Assembly: GCF_016917755.1 (NCBI RefSeq)
Contig: NZ_CP070326.1
Location: 558,001-622,000, forward strand
Length of the DNA stretch: 64,000 nucleotides
Reading direction: 5' to 3'
From: Streptomyces noursei
GTDB taxonomy: Bacteria > Actinomycetota > Actinomycetes > Streptomycetales > Streptomycetaceae
Shown here: positions 34,021 through 43,286 of the stretch, piece after piece
Numbering within the stretch: the first letter of the stretch is position 1
Layout: each line of letters opens with the position of its first letter
Translations under genes and position numbers: made by a program
The notes under the pieces: generated by a model
Seen by the model: only the letters and a program-made list of their open reading frames with translations
What the model was told of the DNA's origin: nothing
Databases searched by the model: none

Positions 34021-34164
34021 CGGCACTGCGGAAGAGCAGACCGGGGCGCTCCGCCCCGCGCTGTCGCGGGAGGGTGCGCCCCGGGTGTGCCCCTCAACTC
34101 CGTCCGGGTGTCGGCCGGTTGCTCGGCCACGGGCGACATCGACCCGCCGACCGGCGGGTTCGGG

Positions 34165-34725
34165 TCACTTGCCGAGCGCGGCGACGCCGGCCTGGGCGAA
34201 CTGCTCGTCCAGGTCGCCGCTGGGCGCGCCCGCGACGCCGATGCCCGCGATCGGCGCGCCCTTGGCCTGGACGGGAGCCCCACCGGCGAGGAACAGCGTG
34301 CCGGGGATGTCCTTCAGGGTGGGCGCCTGCTCCAGCCGCTTGACCAGGGCCGAGGTGGGCGCGTTCCACGACACCGAGGTGAACGCCTTCTCCTCGGCCG
34401 CCTTGTACGACTGCGGGCCGGCGCCGTCGCCGCGCAGCGTGACGACGGTGTTGCCGTTGCGGTCCACCACGGAAACCGACACGTGCTGGCCGGCCTTCTC
34501 CGCGGCGTCCAGCGCGGCCTGCGCCGCCTTGGCGGCGGCGTGGACGGTCAGGTGGTCGGTGGCGACCACGTTCTGGGCCTCCGTCTGGGCGGCCGGGGCC
34601 GCGCCCGGCTTCTGGGCGTTGGCGTCCGGGGCCGCGACGGCGACGGCACCGACGGCGGTCACACCGATCGCGGCCAGCACTGCCGCGCCGCCGATGATCC
34701 GGGCCCGCTTGGACGGCATCTGCAT
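34165..34725 (-). CDS. hbpS: HbpS-like extracellular heme-binding sensor
   Basis: 186 residues. Signal peptide/anchor at 8-38, then a GlcG/HbpS domain: TVHAAAKAAQAALDAAEKAG, SVSVVDRNGNTVVTL, AEEKAFTSVSWNAPT, GAPIAGIGVAGAPSGDLDEQ. In S. reticuli, HbpS is a secreted octameric heme-binding protein that modulates the SenS kinase under redox stress. Here it is divergent from senS-senR with about 190 bases between. Symbol assigned by domain plus context. Confidence 0.82.
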   Translation of the reverse strand: MQMPSKRARIIGGAAVLAAIGVTAVGAVAVAAPDANAQKPGAAPAAQTEAQNVVATDHLTVHAAAKAAQAALDAAEKAGQHVSVSVVDRNGNTVVTLRGDGAGPQSYKAAEEKAFTSVSWNAPTSALVKRLEQAPTLKDIPGTLFLAGGAPVQAKGAPIAGIGVAGAPSGDLDEQFAQAGVAALGK

Positions 34726-34918
34726 GGGAACTGCTCCTCTTCCTCGACCCGGGGCCGACCGGCCCCGCGGTCCGCAGCGATTGCGGTGCTTCCATCCTTG
34801 GCGGCGCAGGGCCGGCAGCGGTCCGCGGAGCGGATGGCGTCGCGGAGCATCATGGATGACGTCGGTGTCAACCGATCGGATGACGGGTGGGGGCCGGAAA
34901 CCGGGCTACGAATCAAGG

Positions 34919-36232
34919 ATGGACGTGAAGCACGTGAGCGGTGGCCGTACCGGAGCGGCGGACGGCGAACCGCGGACGGACCCCGCGGTCGGTCCGGCCG
35001 GCCGCGGGATGGAGGCGGTGATCTCGGCCTCCTTCGTCCTGCTGCTGATCGCCGCGATGGCCCGCTTCCTGACCCATCATCCCGGCGCCCCCGGCACCTG
35101 GTGGGTGATCGCGCTCACCACGCTGCTGGCGGTGGCGTACCTGGGGAGGCCGGCCGTGGACGGGGCGATCGCGCCCCGGTGGCGGCGGGTCTGGCTCGGC
35201 GTCTTCGTCCTGGGCTGGGTGGCCCTGGTGCTTCAGGCACCGAGCTTCGCCTGGAGCGCGGTGGCGATCGTCTACACGGCGTTGCAACTGCTTCCGGCGC
35301 GGGCCGCGCTCGCGTTGATCACCGTGCTGACGGTCCTGGTGGTGGTCGCCCAGGTGCGGATCAACGGTCCGGACCCGCTGCTGATCGTGGTGCCGCCCGT
35401 GGTCGCCGGCCTGGCCGCGACGGTGTTCACGCACATGCAGCGGCAGGCGGCCCGGCAACGCTCGCTCATCGAGGACCTGGTCCGGACCCGCCGCGTACTG
35501 GCCTCCAGCCAGCGGCGGGCCGGCATGCTGGCCGAGCGCGAGCGGTTGTCGATGGAGATCCACGACACGCTCGCCCAGGCACTGTCGAGCCAGCGGATGT
35601 TGCTCCAGGCCGCCGAGCGGCTCTGGACGACGGACCCGGAGGCGGCCCACCGGCACATGACCACCGCCTCGGACATCGCGGAACGCAACCTCGTCGAGGC
35701 GCGCCGGTTCGTCCACGATCTGGCGCCCGCCGACCTCTCCGGCGGGGGCGGGCTGCCCGAGGCCCTGCGGGCGTTGGCCCGCCGCGAGACCGCCGCCGGG
35801 GCGGCCGCCGAGGGCACCGCGCAGGACGCGCGGACGGGCGGCCCGACCGTGCGCTTCCGGATCGACGGGGACCCCGTTCCGCTGCCGCCGGCCGTCGCTG
35901 CGGGCCTGTTGCGGGTGGCGCAGGGCGCCGTCGCCAACGTGCGCGAGCACGCGCACGCCAGCGATGCCGTCCTGACCCTCAGCTACCTCGACGAGGACGT
36001 GGTCCTCGACATCGCCGACAACGGCTGCGGCTTCACCCCGGGCCAGCAGGGCACGCAGGGGCCGGCGCCCCATCGGGGCCACGGCCTGCGTGCCATGGAA
36101 GTCCGGTTGCGGCAGCTCGACGGCACACTGACCGTCGAGTCCCACCCCGGGGACGGTACGGTCGTGTCCGCGGCCGTACCGCTGCGGGCGAGCGGTCCGG
36201 CGGCCGGCCCGGACGAGGAGCGACCCGCATGA
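34919..36232 (+). CDS. senS: sensor histidine kinase, SenS-like
   Basis: 437 residues. Five or six membrane helices between about 33 and 170, HisKA_3 phosphoacceptor His215 in SMEIHDTLAQ, and HATPase with ANVREHAHASDA (N box) and DIADNGCGF (G1). NarL-type kinase. The neighbouring hbpS supports a SenS role: redox/heme signalling. Stop overlaps the regulator start (ATGA). Confidence 0.83.
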   Translation: MDVKHVSGGRTGAADGEPRTDPAVGPAGRGMEAVISASFVLLLIAAMARFLTHHPGAPGTWWVIALTTLLAVAYLGRPAVDGAIAPRWRRVWLGVFVLGWVALVLQAPSFAWSAVAIVYTALQLLPARAALALITVLTVLVVVAQVRINGPDPLLIVVPPVVAGLAATVFTHMQRQAARQRSLIEDLVRTRRVLASSQRRAGMLAERERLSMEIHDTLAQALSSQRMLLQAAERLWTTDPEAAHRHMTTASDIAERNLVEARRFVHDLAPADLSGGGGLPEALRALARRETAAGAAAEGTAQDARTGGPTVRFRIDGDPVPLPPAVAAGLLRVAQGAVANVREHAHASDAVLTLSYLDEDVVLDIADNGCGFTPGQQGTQGPAPHRGHGLRAMEVRLRQLDGTLTVESHPGDGTVVSAAVPLRASGPAAGPDEERPA

Positions 36233-36900
36233 CCCGCACCCCGCACTCCCCCGACGCAGACGCCGCCGCGCCCGGCCGGCGGGTGCGCCTGGTGCTCTGC
36301 GACGACCACGCGGTGGTCCGGGCCGGGCTGCGCGCCCTGTTGTCCGCGGCCCCGGGCATCGAGGTCGTCGGGGAGGCGGCCACCGGCGAGGAGGCGCTGG
36401 CCGTCGCCGCCAAGGAACGTCCGGACGTGGTGCTGATGGACCTCAGCCTCGGCACCGGCATCGACGGGATCGAGGCCACCCGCCGCATCGTCGCCGAGGT
36501 GCCGGGCACCCGTGTCCTGGTGCTCACCACGTACGACACCGACGCCGATGTCACCCGTGCCGTCCAGGTGGGTGCGACCGGCTACCTCCTCAAGGCCGAG
36601 CGGCCCGAGGAGCTGTTCGCGGCGGTCGCCGCGGCGGCGGAGGGGCGGGCGGTGCTGTCCGCGCCCGCTGCCAACCGCGTGATGGAGCGGGTGCGCAAGC
36701 CCCATGCCGCGCTCACCGAGCGCCAGTTGGACATCCTCGGCCAGCTCGCCCGGGGGCTCGGCAACCGCGAGATCGCCCGTGCCCTGTTCATCAGCGAGGC
36801 GACCGTCAAGACGCACCTGGTGCGGATCTACGCCAAGCTCGGCGTCGACACCCGGGCGGGCGCGGTCGCCGCGGCGAAGGAACAGCGGCTGATCCCCTGA
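36229..36900 (+). CDS. senR: NarL-family response regulator, SenR-like
   Basis: 223 residues. Receiver with CDDH acidic pocket, phospho-Asp71 in VVLMDLSLG, Thr in VLTTYD and Lys in LLKAE; C-terminal LuxR HTH (LTERQLDILGQLARGL, ISEATVKTHLVRIYAKL). Translationally coupled to the kinase. By analogy to S. reticuli SenR it would control hbpS and catalase or redox genes. Confidence 0.85.
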   Translation: MTRTPHSPDADAAAPGRRVRLVLCDDHAVVRAGLRALLSAAPGIEVVGEAATGEEALAVAAKERPDVVLMDLSLGTGIDGIEATRRIVAEVPGTRVLVLTTYDTDADVTRAVQVGATGYLLKAERPEELFAAVAAAAEGRAVLSAPAANRVMERVRKPHAALTERQLDILGQLARGLGNREIARALFISEATVKTHLVRIYAKLGVDTRAGAVAAAKEQRLIP

Positions 36901-36940
36901 CCTGCCCCGGCGCGCGGACGGGAACCGGCGTCGGGCGGCG

Positions 36941-37661
36941 TCAGTCGGTGTCCGTCGCGGCGAGGATCGCCAGGCTCCGCCGGTCCGGTGACAGGCAGGC
37001 GAGGCCGTAGTCGTAGATCTCGTTGTGGAACCACTCCGCGTCGGCCTCGAAATGGAACCACGTGCTGTGCAGGGCGCGTTGTGCCACCTCGTCCGCGTCG
37101 GCGCCCCATGGGTGCTCCCGTCAGGCCGGCCAGCGACTGCCAGGCCGCGAACCGCCCGTAGGCACCGTGCGCGCCGTCGCTGTACATGCCGCCCATCGAC
37201 GCGGTGGCGAAGAGCAGGCGCCAGACGGCGTCGAGGGGGCGGAGCGCGATCTCGAAGCGGTCGGTGGGGCCGGGTCCGTCCAGACACCCCAGGGGCAGGG
37301 TGGGGAGCAGTGCGGGGAGGTCCGCGACCCGCTGCCCCTCGGCCAGGGACGAGGCGGTGGCGGGCAGCCGGAGGCCGGGGGACGTGGTGGACGTGCGCTG
37401 TTCGTTGAGGAGTTCCAGCAGCTGCGCGACGTTGTCCCGGCCGGGGCCGAGCGCGAGCGCCCGCATGATGTGGGCCAGGCTGCGCTCGTAGGACCGAGCC
37501 CGCTCGACCGCTGTCGCGTGCCGGTCCGTCAGCACCGAACCCGGTTCCCGCAGGTGGCCGGCCTCTCCTCGGGCCACGGACCGTTCCGTCTTCTCCCAGA
37601 CGATCTCCGCGAGGTCGTCATCCGCAAGGTCCGATGCGTGTTCCGCGGTGGGCCACCTCAT
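36941..37661 (-). pseudogene. hypothetical gene with single-base frameshift
   Basis: Coding sequence in one frame (RWPTAEHASDLADDDLAEI to WQSLAGLTGAPMG) continues in another as ADADEVAQRALHSTWFHFEA, then EWFHNEIYDYGLACLS and LAILAATDTD before a stop at 36941. The switch is at a four-base homopolymer (37104-37107). Total about 240 residues. It may be a DUF6183-like Streptomyces protein, but I cannot confirm the family. Start uncertain: ATG at 37661 or 37715. Confidence 0.55.
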
Positions 37662-37719
37662 GCGGCACGGTCCGCACGGCGTGCACCACCGTGAGAGCCG
37701 CGCATTCTTTTCCATACGG

Positions 37720-37745
37720 TTGACATAATACAGCTGGCTTATAAC
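37720..37745 (+). promoter_or_regulatory. possible promoter of the carboxylesterase
   Basis: TTGACA (37720-37725) and TATAAC (37740-37745) with a 14-base spacer, shorter than ideal, 38 bases before the esterase ATG. An AT-rich patch in GC-rich DNA. Confidence 0.35.
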
Positions 37746-37782
37746 CCTGGGAGGCACGAGCGGAACGACGGAGGGAAGCGAT

Positions 37783-39297
37783 ATGCCCGAAGGACCGAGG
37801 GTGCGCACCAGGGAAGGCGCGGTGCAGGGGTTCCGGCAGCACGGGAACGCGGTGTTCCGCGGAATTCCCTACGCCCCACCGCCAGTTGGCGCGCTCCGCT
37901 TCGCGGCGCCCGGGCCTGCGCCACGCTGGGCGGGAACGCGTCGCGCCACGGAGTTCGGCCCGGCGGCACCGCAGTCCGGGCCGGCTCCGGCAGGTGCGAC
38001 GGACGGCACGGACTGGCTGACGCTCAACGTCTGCACACCCGATGCGGGAGCGGCGGGCCTGCCGGTGCTGGTGTGGATCCACGGCGGCGCCTTCGTCTCG
38101 GGGACCTCCGGCGACCCGATGTACGACCCGGCGGCGCTGGCCGGCGCCGGGCTCGTCGTGGTGAGCATCAACTACCGGGTGGGCGCCGAGGGGTTCGCCC
38201 TGTTCGAAGGTGCCCCGGCCAACCGCGGACTCCTCGACCAGATCGCGGCGCTGCACTGGGTGCGGCGGAACGTCGCGGCCTTCGGCGGGGACCCCGAGCG
38301 CGTCACCGTCGCCGGACAGTCCGCCGGCGCGGGGTCGGTCGCCGCCCTGCTGACGACGACGTCGGCGCGCGGCCTGTTCCGACGCGCCATCGCCCACTCG
38401 GTGCCGGGCAACCACTGCACCCCCGCCCTGGCCGCACAGGTCGCCGCCGCCCTCGCGGACCGACTGGGCACGGCGCCCACCGCCACCGCCCTCGCCGACG
38501 TCACCCCCGGCGCACTGGCCGAGGCGGTCACGTCCCTCGGCACCGACCTCGCGGACCACCACCCGCACTGGGGCCGGCTCGCCCGGACCGGCGTCGCCGT
38601 CCACCCCGTCGTCGACGGGCAGGTCCTCACCGAAACACCCTGGCCCGCGCTGTCGAGTGGCCGCGCGGACGGGGTCGAACTCCTCGTCGGCCATACGCGC
38701 GACGAGTTCCGGCTGTTCAGCGTCATGAGCGGGCGGCTGGGCCGGTTCACCGACCGGGACGCCGACACCGCCCTGGAGCTCTTCGCCCCGGGGCCGGATG
38801 GCGCGGACGCCTACCGCGCCGCCCACCCGCGGGCCACCCCGGACACCTTGGTGGAGACGGTTTACTCGGACGCCCTCTTCCGGATGCCGTCCCTGCACCT
38901 GGCCGAGGCGAACGTCGCGGGCGGCGGCACCTCGTTCCTCTTCGAGCTGGGACTGGCCGCCCCCGGCCTCGGAGGCGCCCTGGGCGCCTGCCACAGCCTC
39001 GACGTCCCGCTGGCCTTCGGCACGCTGGACAGCCCCGTCGGCGGCCAACTCCTCGGCGTGCCGCCCTCCGCGGAGGCGGTCGAGGTGTCGCGGGAACTCC
39101 AGCAGGCATGGCTCCGCTTCGCCACCACCGGCGACCCCGGGTGGGCCGCCTACCATCCCGATCGGCAACTCACCCGCGTCCTGGACGCCCCCTCGGCGAC
39201 CATGCCCTATCCCGAACAGCCCTCCCGTCGCATCTGGGACGGCCGCTCCCCCGCCCCCTTCGACCTCGAGGAGGCGGGCCCCTCACCGGCGCTGTAA
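37783..39297 (+). CDS. type B carboxylesterase
   Basis: 504 residues. Esterase hallmarks: FRGIPYAPPPVGALRF, oxyanion hole WIHGGAFVSG, nucleophile VAGQSAGAGS, acidic residue near GHTRDEFRLFS, and catalytic His in GACHSLDVPLAFG. No signal peptide, so intracellular. Broad-specificity ester hydrolysis; the natural substrate cannot be told. A TACTAGTA palindrome (39299-39306) follows the stop, before the tautomerase gene. Confidence 0.9.
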   Translation: MPEGPRVRTREGAVQGFRQHGNAVFRGIPYAPPPVGALRFAAPGPAPRWAGTRRATEFGPAAPQSGPAPAGATDGTDWLTLNVCTPDAGAAGLPVLVWIHGGAFVSGTSGDPMYDPAALAGAGLVVVSINYRVGAEGFALFEGAPANRGLLDQIAALHWVRRNVAAFGGDPERVTVAGQSAGAGSVAALLTTTSARGLFRRAIAHSVPGNHCTPALAAQVAAALADRLGTAPTATALADVTPGALAEAVTSLGTDLADHHPHWGRLARTGVAVHPVVDGQVLTETPWPALSSGRADGVELLVGHTRDEFRLFSVMSGRLGRFTDRDADTALELFAPGPDGADAYRAAHPRATPDTLVETVYSDALFRMPSLHLAEANVAGGGTSFLFELGLAAPGLGGALGACHSLDVPLAFGTLDSPVGGQLLGVPPSAEAVEVSRELQQAWLRFATTGDPGWAAYHPDRQLTRVLDAPSATMPYPEQPSRRIWDGRSPAPFDLEEAGPSPAL

Positions 39298-39371
39298 CTA
39301 CTAGTATGTACACTCGCCGCTGACGACACCGCCGGCCGCGTGCCGGCATCGACCCCGCGAGGAGAATCGGC

Positions 39372-39779
39372 ATGCCCTTCGTACGCATCGACGCACTGCG
39401 GGCCGACGGCGAGCGGCTCGGCGCGCTCGGCCGGGCCGTGCACGACGCCCTGATCGAGACGATCGGCATCCCGCCGGACGACCACTTCCAGGTCCTGGTC
39501 AGCCACGACGGGGTCAACAGCACGCTGCGCCACGGCACTTACCTCGGCGTGCAGCGCGACGACGGCATCGTCTACGTCGCGATCACCCTGCGTGCGGGGC
39601 GCACGGACGAGCAGAAGCAGGCGCTCTACCGGCGGATCGCCGAACTGGCAGGGGAGTACGCGGGCACCGAGCCGCGCAACGTGTTCGTCACCCTGACGGA
39701 GAACCAGTCGATCGACTGGTCGCTCGGCCACGGGGTGGCGCAGTACGTCGCCTCCCCCGAGGAGGCCGCAACGGCCTAG
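39372..39779 (+). CDS. tautomerase (MIF/4-OT superfamily)
   Basis: 135 residues. MPFVRIDAL gives Pro as first residue after Met removal, the catalytic base of the superfamily. The length suits the two-domain tautomerase or cis-CaaD-like group. FVTLTENQSIDWSLGHG near the C-terminus is typical of the 'tautomerase family' proteins next to catabolic genes. Substrate unknown; keto-enol or dehalogenation chemistry possible. Confidence 0.82.
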   Translation: MPFVRIDALRADGERLGALGRAVHDALIETIGIPPDDHFQVLVSHDGVNSTLRHGTYLGVQRDDGIVYVAITLRAGRTDEQKQALYRRIAELAGEYAGTEPRNVFVTLTENQSIDWSLGHGVAQYVASPEEAATA

Positions 39780-39796
39780 GGTCGTCGCGCCGGCGG

Positions 39797-40789
39797 TCAG
39801 ACCGTGCGCCGGCGGTTGGTGGTGATGAGGGTGTGGAGGACCGCCTGGGCCGTGGGCAGGCGGTTGGCCGCCTGGTTCCAGACCAGGGACCGGGGGCCGT
39901 CGAGGACCTCGGAGGTGATCTCCTCCCCGCGGACGGCGGGGAGGCAGTGCAGGGCCACCGCCTCCCGCGGGGCCCGGGCCAGCAGGGCGTCGTCCACCCG
40001 GTAGGCGGCCAGGCGCGCGGCGCGCTCCTCGCGCTCGTGGGGCTTGTCCATAGGCACCCACACCTCGGCGTAGACGGCCTGCGCGGTGCGAACGGCGTCG
40101 ATCGGCTCGGTGGTCAGCGCGACCGAACCGCCGGTCTGTGCCATCACTTCGCGGGCCTCGGCGAGGACGTGCGCGTCGGTCGCGTACTCGGGCGGGCTGG
40201 CGATGGTGAGGTGCATTCCGCTCGCCGCAGCCGCCGCGAGGAAGGAGTTGCAGGTGTTGCTCGTGCCGTCGCCGAGGAACGTAGCGGTCAGCCCTGCCAG
40301 GGCACCGAAGCGCTCGCGCAGCGCGAGCAGGTCGGCCAGGGACTGGCACGGGTGGTGGGTGTTGGAGAGGGCGTTGACGACCGGGATCGTCGCGGCGTCG
40401 GCCATCTGCTCGACCGTGGCGTGGTCGAAGGTGCGCACCGTGACGGCGTCGAGGAACGACGACAGGACGCACGCGGTGTCGGCGACGGTCTCGCCGTGAC
40501 CGAGTTGCATCTCGTCGCGGTTCAGGACGATGGCAGACATGCCGAGCCGTTGGGCGGCCGTGGCGAGGGACACCCGGGTCCGGGTGGACGGCTTCTCGAA
40601 GAGGCAGCCGATGGCGCCGCCGCGCAGATCCCGCTCCCACCCCAGCGGCTCCTGCTTCATCGCCGCCGCCAGGTCCAGCAGTTCCGTCAGGGTCTCCGGG
40701 TCCAGGTCACCGACCCGGAGCAGATCGTCGGGGACCTTGCCGGTCACCTCCGGACGGCTGCCCTCGGACACGGGTATCGGGTGGGGCAT
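39797..40789 (-). CDS. ornithine-carbamoyltransferase paralogue
   Basis: 330 residues from ATG 40789. Carbamoyl-phosphate site FEKPSTRTRVS, HHPCQSLADL, and the C-terminal HCLPAVRG are intact. The ornithine-binding region deviates: GDGTSNTCNSF instead of the usual NN-containing loop, and VWVPMDKPHERE where ornithine enzymes have an SMG loop. A second-substrate change is therefore possible (as in other transcarbamylases). No arginine genes nearby, so not the housekeeping argF. Confidence 0.82.
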   Translation of the reverse strand: MPHPIPVSEGSRPEVTGKVPDDLLRVGDLDPETLTELLDLAAAMKQEPLGWERDLRGGAIGCLFEKPSTRTRVSLATAAQRLGMSAIVLNRDEMQLGHGETVADTACVLSSFLDAVTVRTFDHATVEQMADAATIPVVNALSNTHHPCQSLADLLALRERFGALAGLTATFLGDGTSNTCNSFLAAAAASGMHLTIASPPEYATDAHVLAEAREVMAQTGGSVALTTEPIDAVRTAQAVYAEVWVPMDKPHEREERAARLAAYRVDDALLARAPREAVALHCLPAVRGEEITSEVLDGPRSLVWNQAANRLPTAQAVLHTLITTNRRRTV

Positions 40790-40968
40790 CGGGGTCTCCG
40801 GCTTCGCTCGCACGGGCGGGACGTTGCGCCACCAGCGTGAACGGCGGCGCACCACCAGGCACGCCGGCGCGCCCCGGCCGGGTGAACCGATGTGGCACGG
40901 CCCCCGAGCGCCGCCCGCACAGGCGGCACACCCGGCCCGCTCCCCCACGGCCCCCACTGCTTCTCCTT

Positions 40969-41328
40969 CACCGCATACACCTGGCCGGTCCGGTTGCCCT
41001 CGACGGAGCGGACGTACGCCCGGGCGACGTCGGCCACCGGGACGGATCCCATGCCGGGGAAGAAGTCGCCGTAGGCGTCGGGGGATTCGGGGAAGACGTT
41101 GGGGCTGACGGCGTTGATCCGCTGTGGGGCGATCTCGATCGCGTCGGCCCGGACGAACGCCTCGACGGCGCCGTTGGCGAGAAAGGCGGCGGTGCCGGTG
41201 GGGATCGGCTCGCCGGCCAGGATGCCGGTGATCAGAGTGAACGTGCCGCCGGCGGCGCTGACCACGGCGCCCAGGGTCCCGGCCGCGCGGTACAGGGCGG
41301 TGATCTGGTCCGGGCCGGTGAGGTCGTT
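40969..41328 (-). pseudogene. SDR gene remnant with internal deletion
   Basis: NDLTGPDQITALYRAAGTLG, then AVVSAAGG, is joined directly to TFTLITGILAGEPIPTG, NGAVEAFVRADAIEI, RINAVSPNVFPES and RSVEGNRTGQVYAV. In complete proteins of this short (about 200-residue) SDR group some 45 residues separate the two parts, and a Rossmann glycine loop precedes them; both are missing here. No stop follows YAV in frame. It abuts the hydrolase stop. Confidence 0.65.
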
Positions 41329-42643
41329 ACCCGCCGGCCTGAGGCGCGGGGCCGGTGGGCTCGGCGCCCGGAGCCGCGTCGGGCGCCAACCATGTGGCGA
41401 TGTCGGTGACGACGGCCGGGTCGACGTGCTGGGCGCGTTCGTATGCGGCGGGGGTGGAGGGTCCGGTGCCGGGGAAGAAGAAGTGGTCGGCGGCCTGGTG
41501 GATGCGGAGGGTGACGTCCGGCCGGTGCGCCAGGCCGGCCCGCCAGCGGGCGAAGTCGTCCTCGACGGTGACCTGGTAGTCGCGGCCGCCTTGCAGGATG
41601 AGCAGGGGCATGTCCAGCGCGGCGGCGGTCGCGACGGGGTCGTAGGCGCGCAGGTCCAACCAGTAGGAGCCGGAGAGGCCGAGGGGCAGTTCGGCGGCCG
41701 GTGTGGTGGGCGACAGGTCGGGACTGTCGACGAGGGCGGCCTGTCGGGTGAGGGTGTCGACCAGGGACCGGGCGCCGGAGTCGAGGGCGAGGTCGGCGAG
41801 ATGGCGGGCGACGCGGACGGCGGCCCGGTGCATCGGCTGGGTGTCGCCGGCGAGGATCACCAGACCGGCGAGGGACGGTTCGGCGGCGGCGACGCGCGGG
41901 GCGACCTTGCCGCCCATGCTGTGGCCGAGGACGAAGACGCGTGTGGGGTCCACGGCGGGATGGTTCCGGAGCAGCCGGACGGCGGAGACGGTGTGCGGGA
42001 CGTACTCGTCGGTCATGGTGGCGTCGTGCCTGGCGGCCATTGCGGCGGCGTGGGTGTGGGTGACCTTGTCGAACCGGACGACCGCGACGCCGCGGCCGGC
42101 CAGCCCCCACGCCAGGTCCTTCAGCGGCTTGTTGGGTCCGACGGTCTCGTCGCGGTCGAAGGGGCCGCCGCCGCTGAGCAGCACCACGCCCGGGCGGGGG
42201 CCGCGGGCGTGCGGCAGGCTGAGGGTGCCGGGGACGGCCAGCGGGCCGGCGCCGACGGTGACCTCGTGCTCGGCGAACTCCCGCGGGTCGGCGTAGGGCG
42301 GGGGTGTCCAGGATGCCGCTTCCGGCGGGGCCAGGCGCAGGCCGTTGAGCAGGCCCGTGTCGTCGATCGACATGACCAGGGTGAGGCCGCCGCGGGCGCA
42401 GGTGACGGGGACGCCGACCCGGACCAGTCCGGCCGCGATCGGTTCGGTGACGGGTCGTCCGAGGGCGGTGACGGGGCCGGTGCCTCCGAGGTAGGCGTCC
42501 CAGGCCGTCTGCAGGGCCGCCGCGGAGACCTGCGCCCGCAGCGGCGGTGCGAACCGCGCCTCGATCCCCGCGAAGTCCCCCCGACACGCCTTTTCGGCAA
42601 CGGACTTGGCGATGGCTTCCGGTGTGGGTGCGGTGTTTCTCAT
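41327..42643 (-). CDS. DUF3887 plus alpha/beta hydrolase fusion
   Basis: 438 residues. The N-terminal 110 residues resemble a DUF3887/NTF2-like domain (ALQTAWDAYLGGTGPVT), followed by an alpha/beta hydrolase with GVVLLSGGGPFDRDETVG (oxyanion), nucleophile LGHSMGG, Asp in LQGGRDYQV and His in QAADHFFFPG. Cytosolic. Divergent from a winged-helix regulator over a perfect 27-bp palindrome. Confidence 0.85.
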   Translation of the reverse strand: MRNTAPTPEAIAKSVAEKACRGDFAGIEARFAPPLRAQVSAAALQTAWDAYLGGTGPVTALGRPVTEPIAAGLVRVGVPVTCARGGLTLVMSIDDTGLLNGLRLAPPEAASWTPPPYADPREFAEHEVTVGAGPLAVPGTLSLPHARGPRPGVVLLSGGGPFDRDETVGPNKPLKDLAWGLAGRGVAVVRFDKVTHTHAAAMAARHDATMTDEYVPHTVSAVRLLRNHPAVDPTRVFVLGHSMGGKVAPRVAAAEPSLAGLVILAGDTQPMHRAAVRVARHLADLALDSGARSLVDTLTRQAALVDSPDLSPTTPAAELPLGLSGSYWLDLRAYDPVATAAALDMPLLILQGGRDYQVTVEDDFARWRAGLAHRPDVTLRIHQAADHFFFPGTGPSTPAAYERAQHVDPAVVTDIATWLAPDAAPGAEPTGPAPQAGG

Positions 42644-42656
42644 CGCTGCTCCCCCC

Positions 42657-42683
42657 TACCTTTCTCAAGTTTTGAGAAAGGTA
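42657..42683. promoter_or_regulatory. perfect 27-bp palindrome, operator
   Basis: TACCTTTCTCAA (42657-42668), GTT, TTGAGAAAGGTA (42672-42683): perfect 12-bp arms midway between the divergent hydrolase and regulator genes. A strong candidate binding site for the winged-helix regulator. Confidence 0.75.
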
Positions 42684-42706
42684 GCACGGCATGCGAACGT
42701 AGGGAC

Positions 42707-43252
42707 ATGGATCCATTGGAGCTGCTGGGACACCCGGTACGTCTGCGCATCGTTCACCTCATGCGCGGTGGGCAGTTGCTGACCGCCACCCAGTTGTGCG
42801 CACGGATCCGCGACGTCTCCAAGGCGACCGTCTACCGGCACCTCGAACTGCTCGCCACGGGCGGTGTCCTGGAGGTGGCCGACGAACGCCGGGTGCGCGG
42901 CGCGGTGGAACGTCGGTACCGACTGTGCCAGGAGCGGGCGGCGATCACCCCGGAGACCGCCGCGCGGCTGACGACCGACGACCATCGCCGCGCCTTCGCG
43001 ATGGCCATGACCGTTCTGCTGACCGAGTTCAACGCCTACCTCGACCAGGACCACGCCGCGCCCGTGGAAGATCTGGTGGGGTACCGGCAGCACTCGGTGT
43101 GGCTCAGCGACGAGGAACTCCGGTCACTGATCGGCGAGTTGCGCCGCGTCATCGCACCGCGACTGGCGAACGGCCCGGCGCCCGACCGGTCCCAGCACCT
43201 GCTGAGCCCCATCCTGTTCCCGATCGCGGAGCCGCCCGCCGGAACCGAGTGA
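42707..43252 (+). CDS. winged-helix (ArsR-like) regulator
   Basis: 181 residues from ATG 42707. HTH: LLGHPVRLRIVHLMRGGQLL, CARIRDVSKATVYRHLELL, wing VLEVADERRVRGAVERRYRL. The rest is a helical dimer/effector domain common to 'helix-turn-helix domain' proteins of Streptomyces. Probably represses itself and the divergent hydrolase. Confidence 0.83.
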   Translation: MDPLELLGHPVRLRIVHLMRGGQLLTATQLCARIRDVSKATVYRHLELLATGGVLEVADERRVRGAVERRYRLCQERAAITPETAARLTTDDHRRAFAMAMTVLLTEFNAYLDQDHAAPVEDLVGYRQHSVWLSDEELRSLIGELRRVIAPRLANGPAPDRSQHLLSPILFPIAEPPAGTE

Positions 43253-43286
43253 GCCGGCCGGCGGCGCCCGGCCGTCGCCCGTCGCC

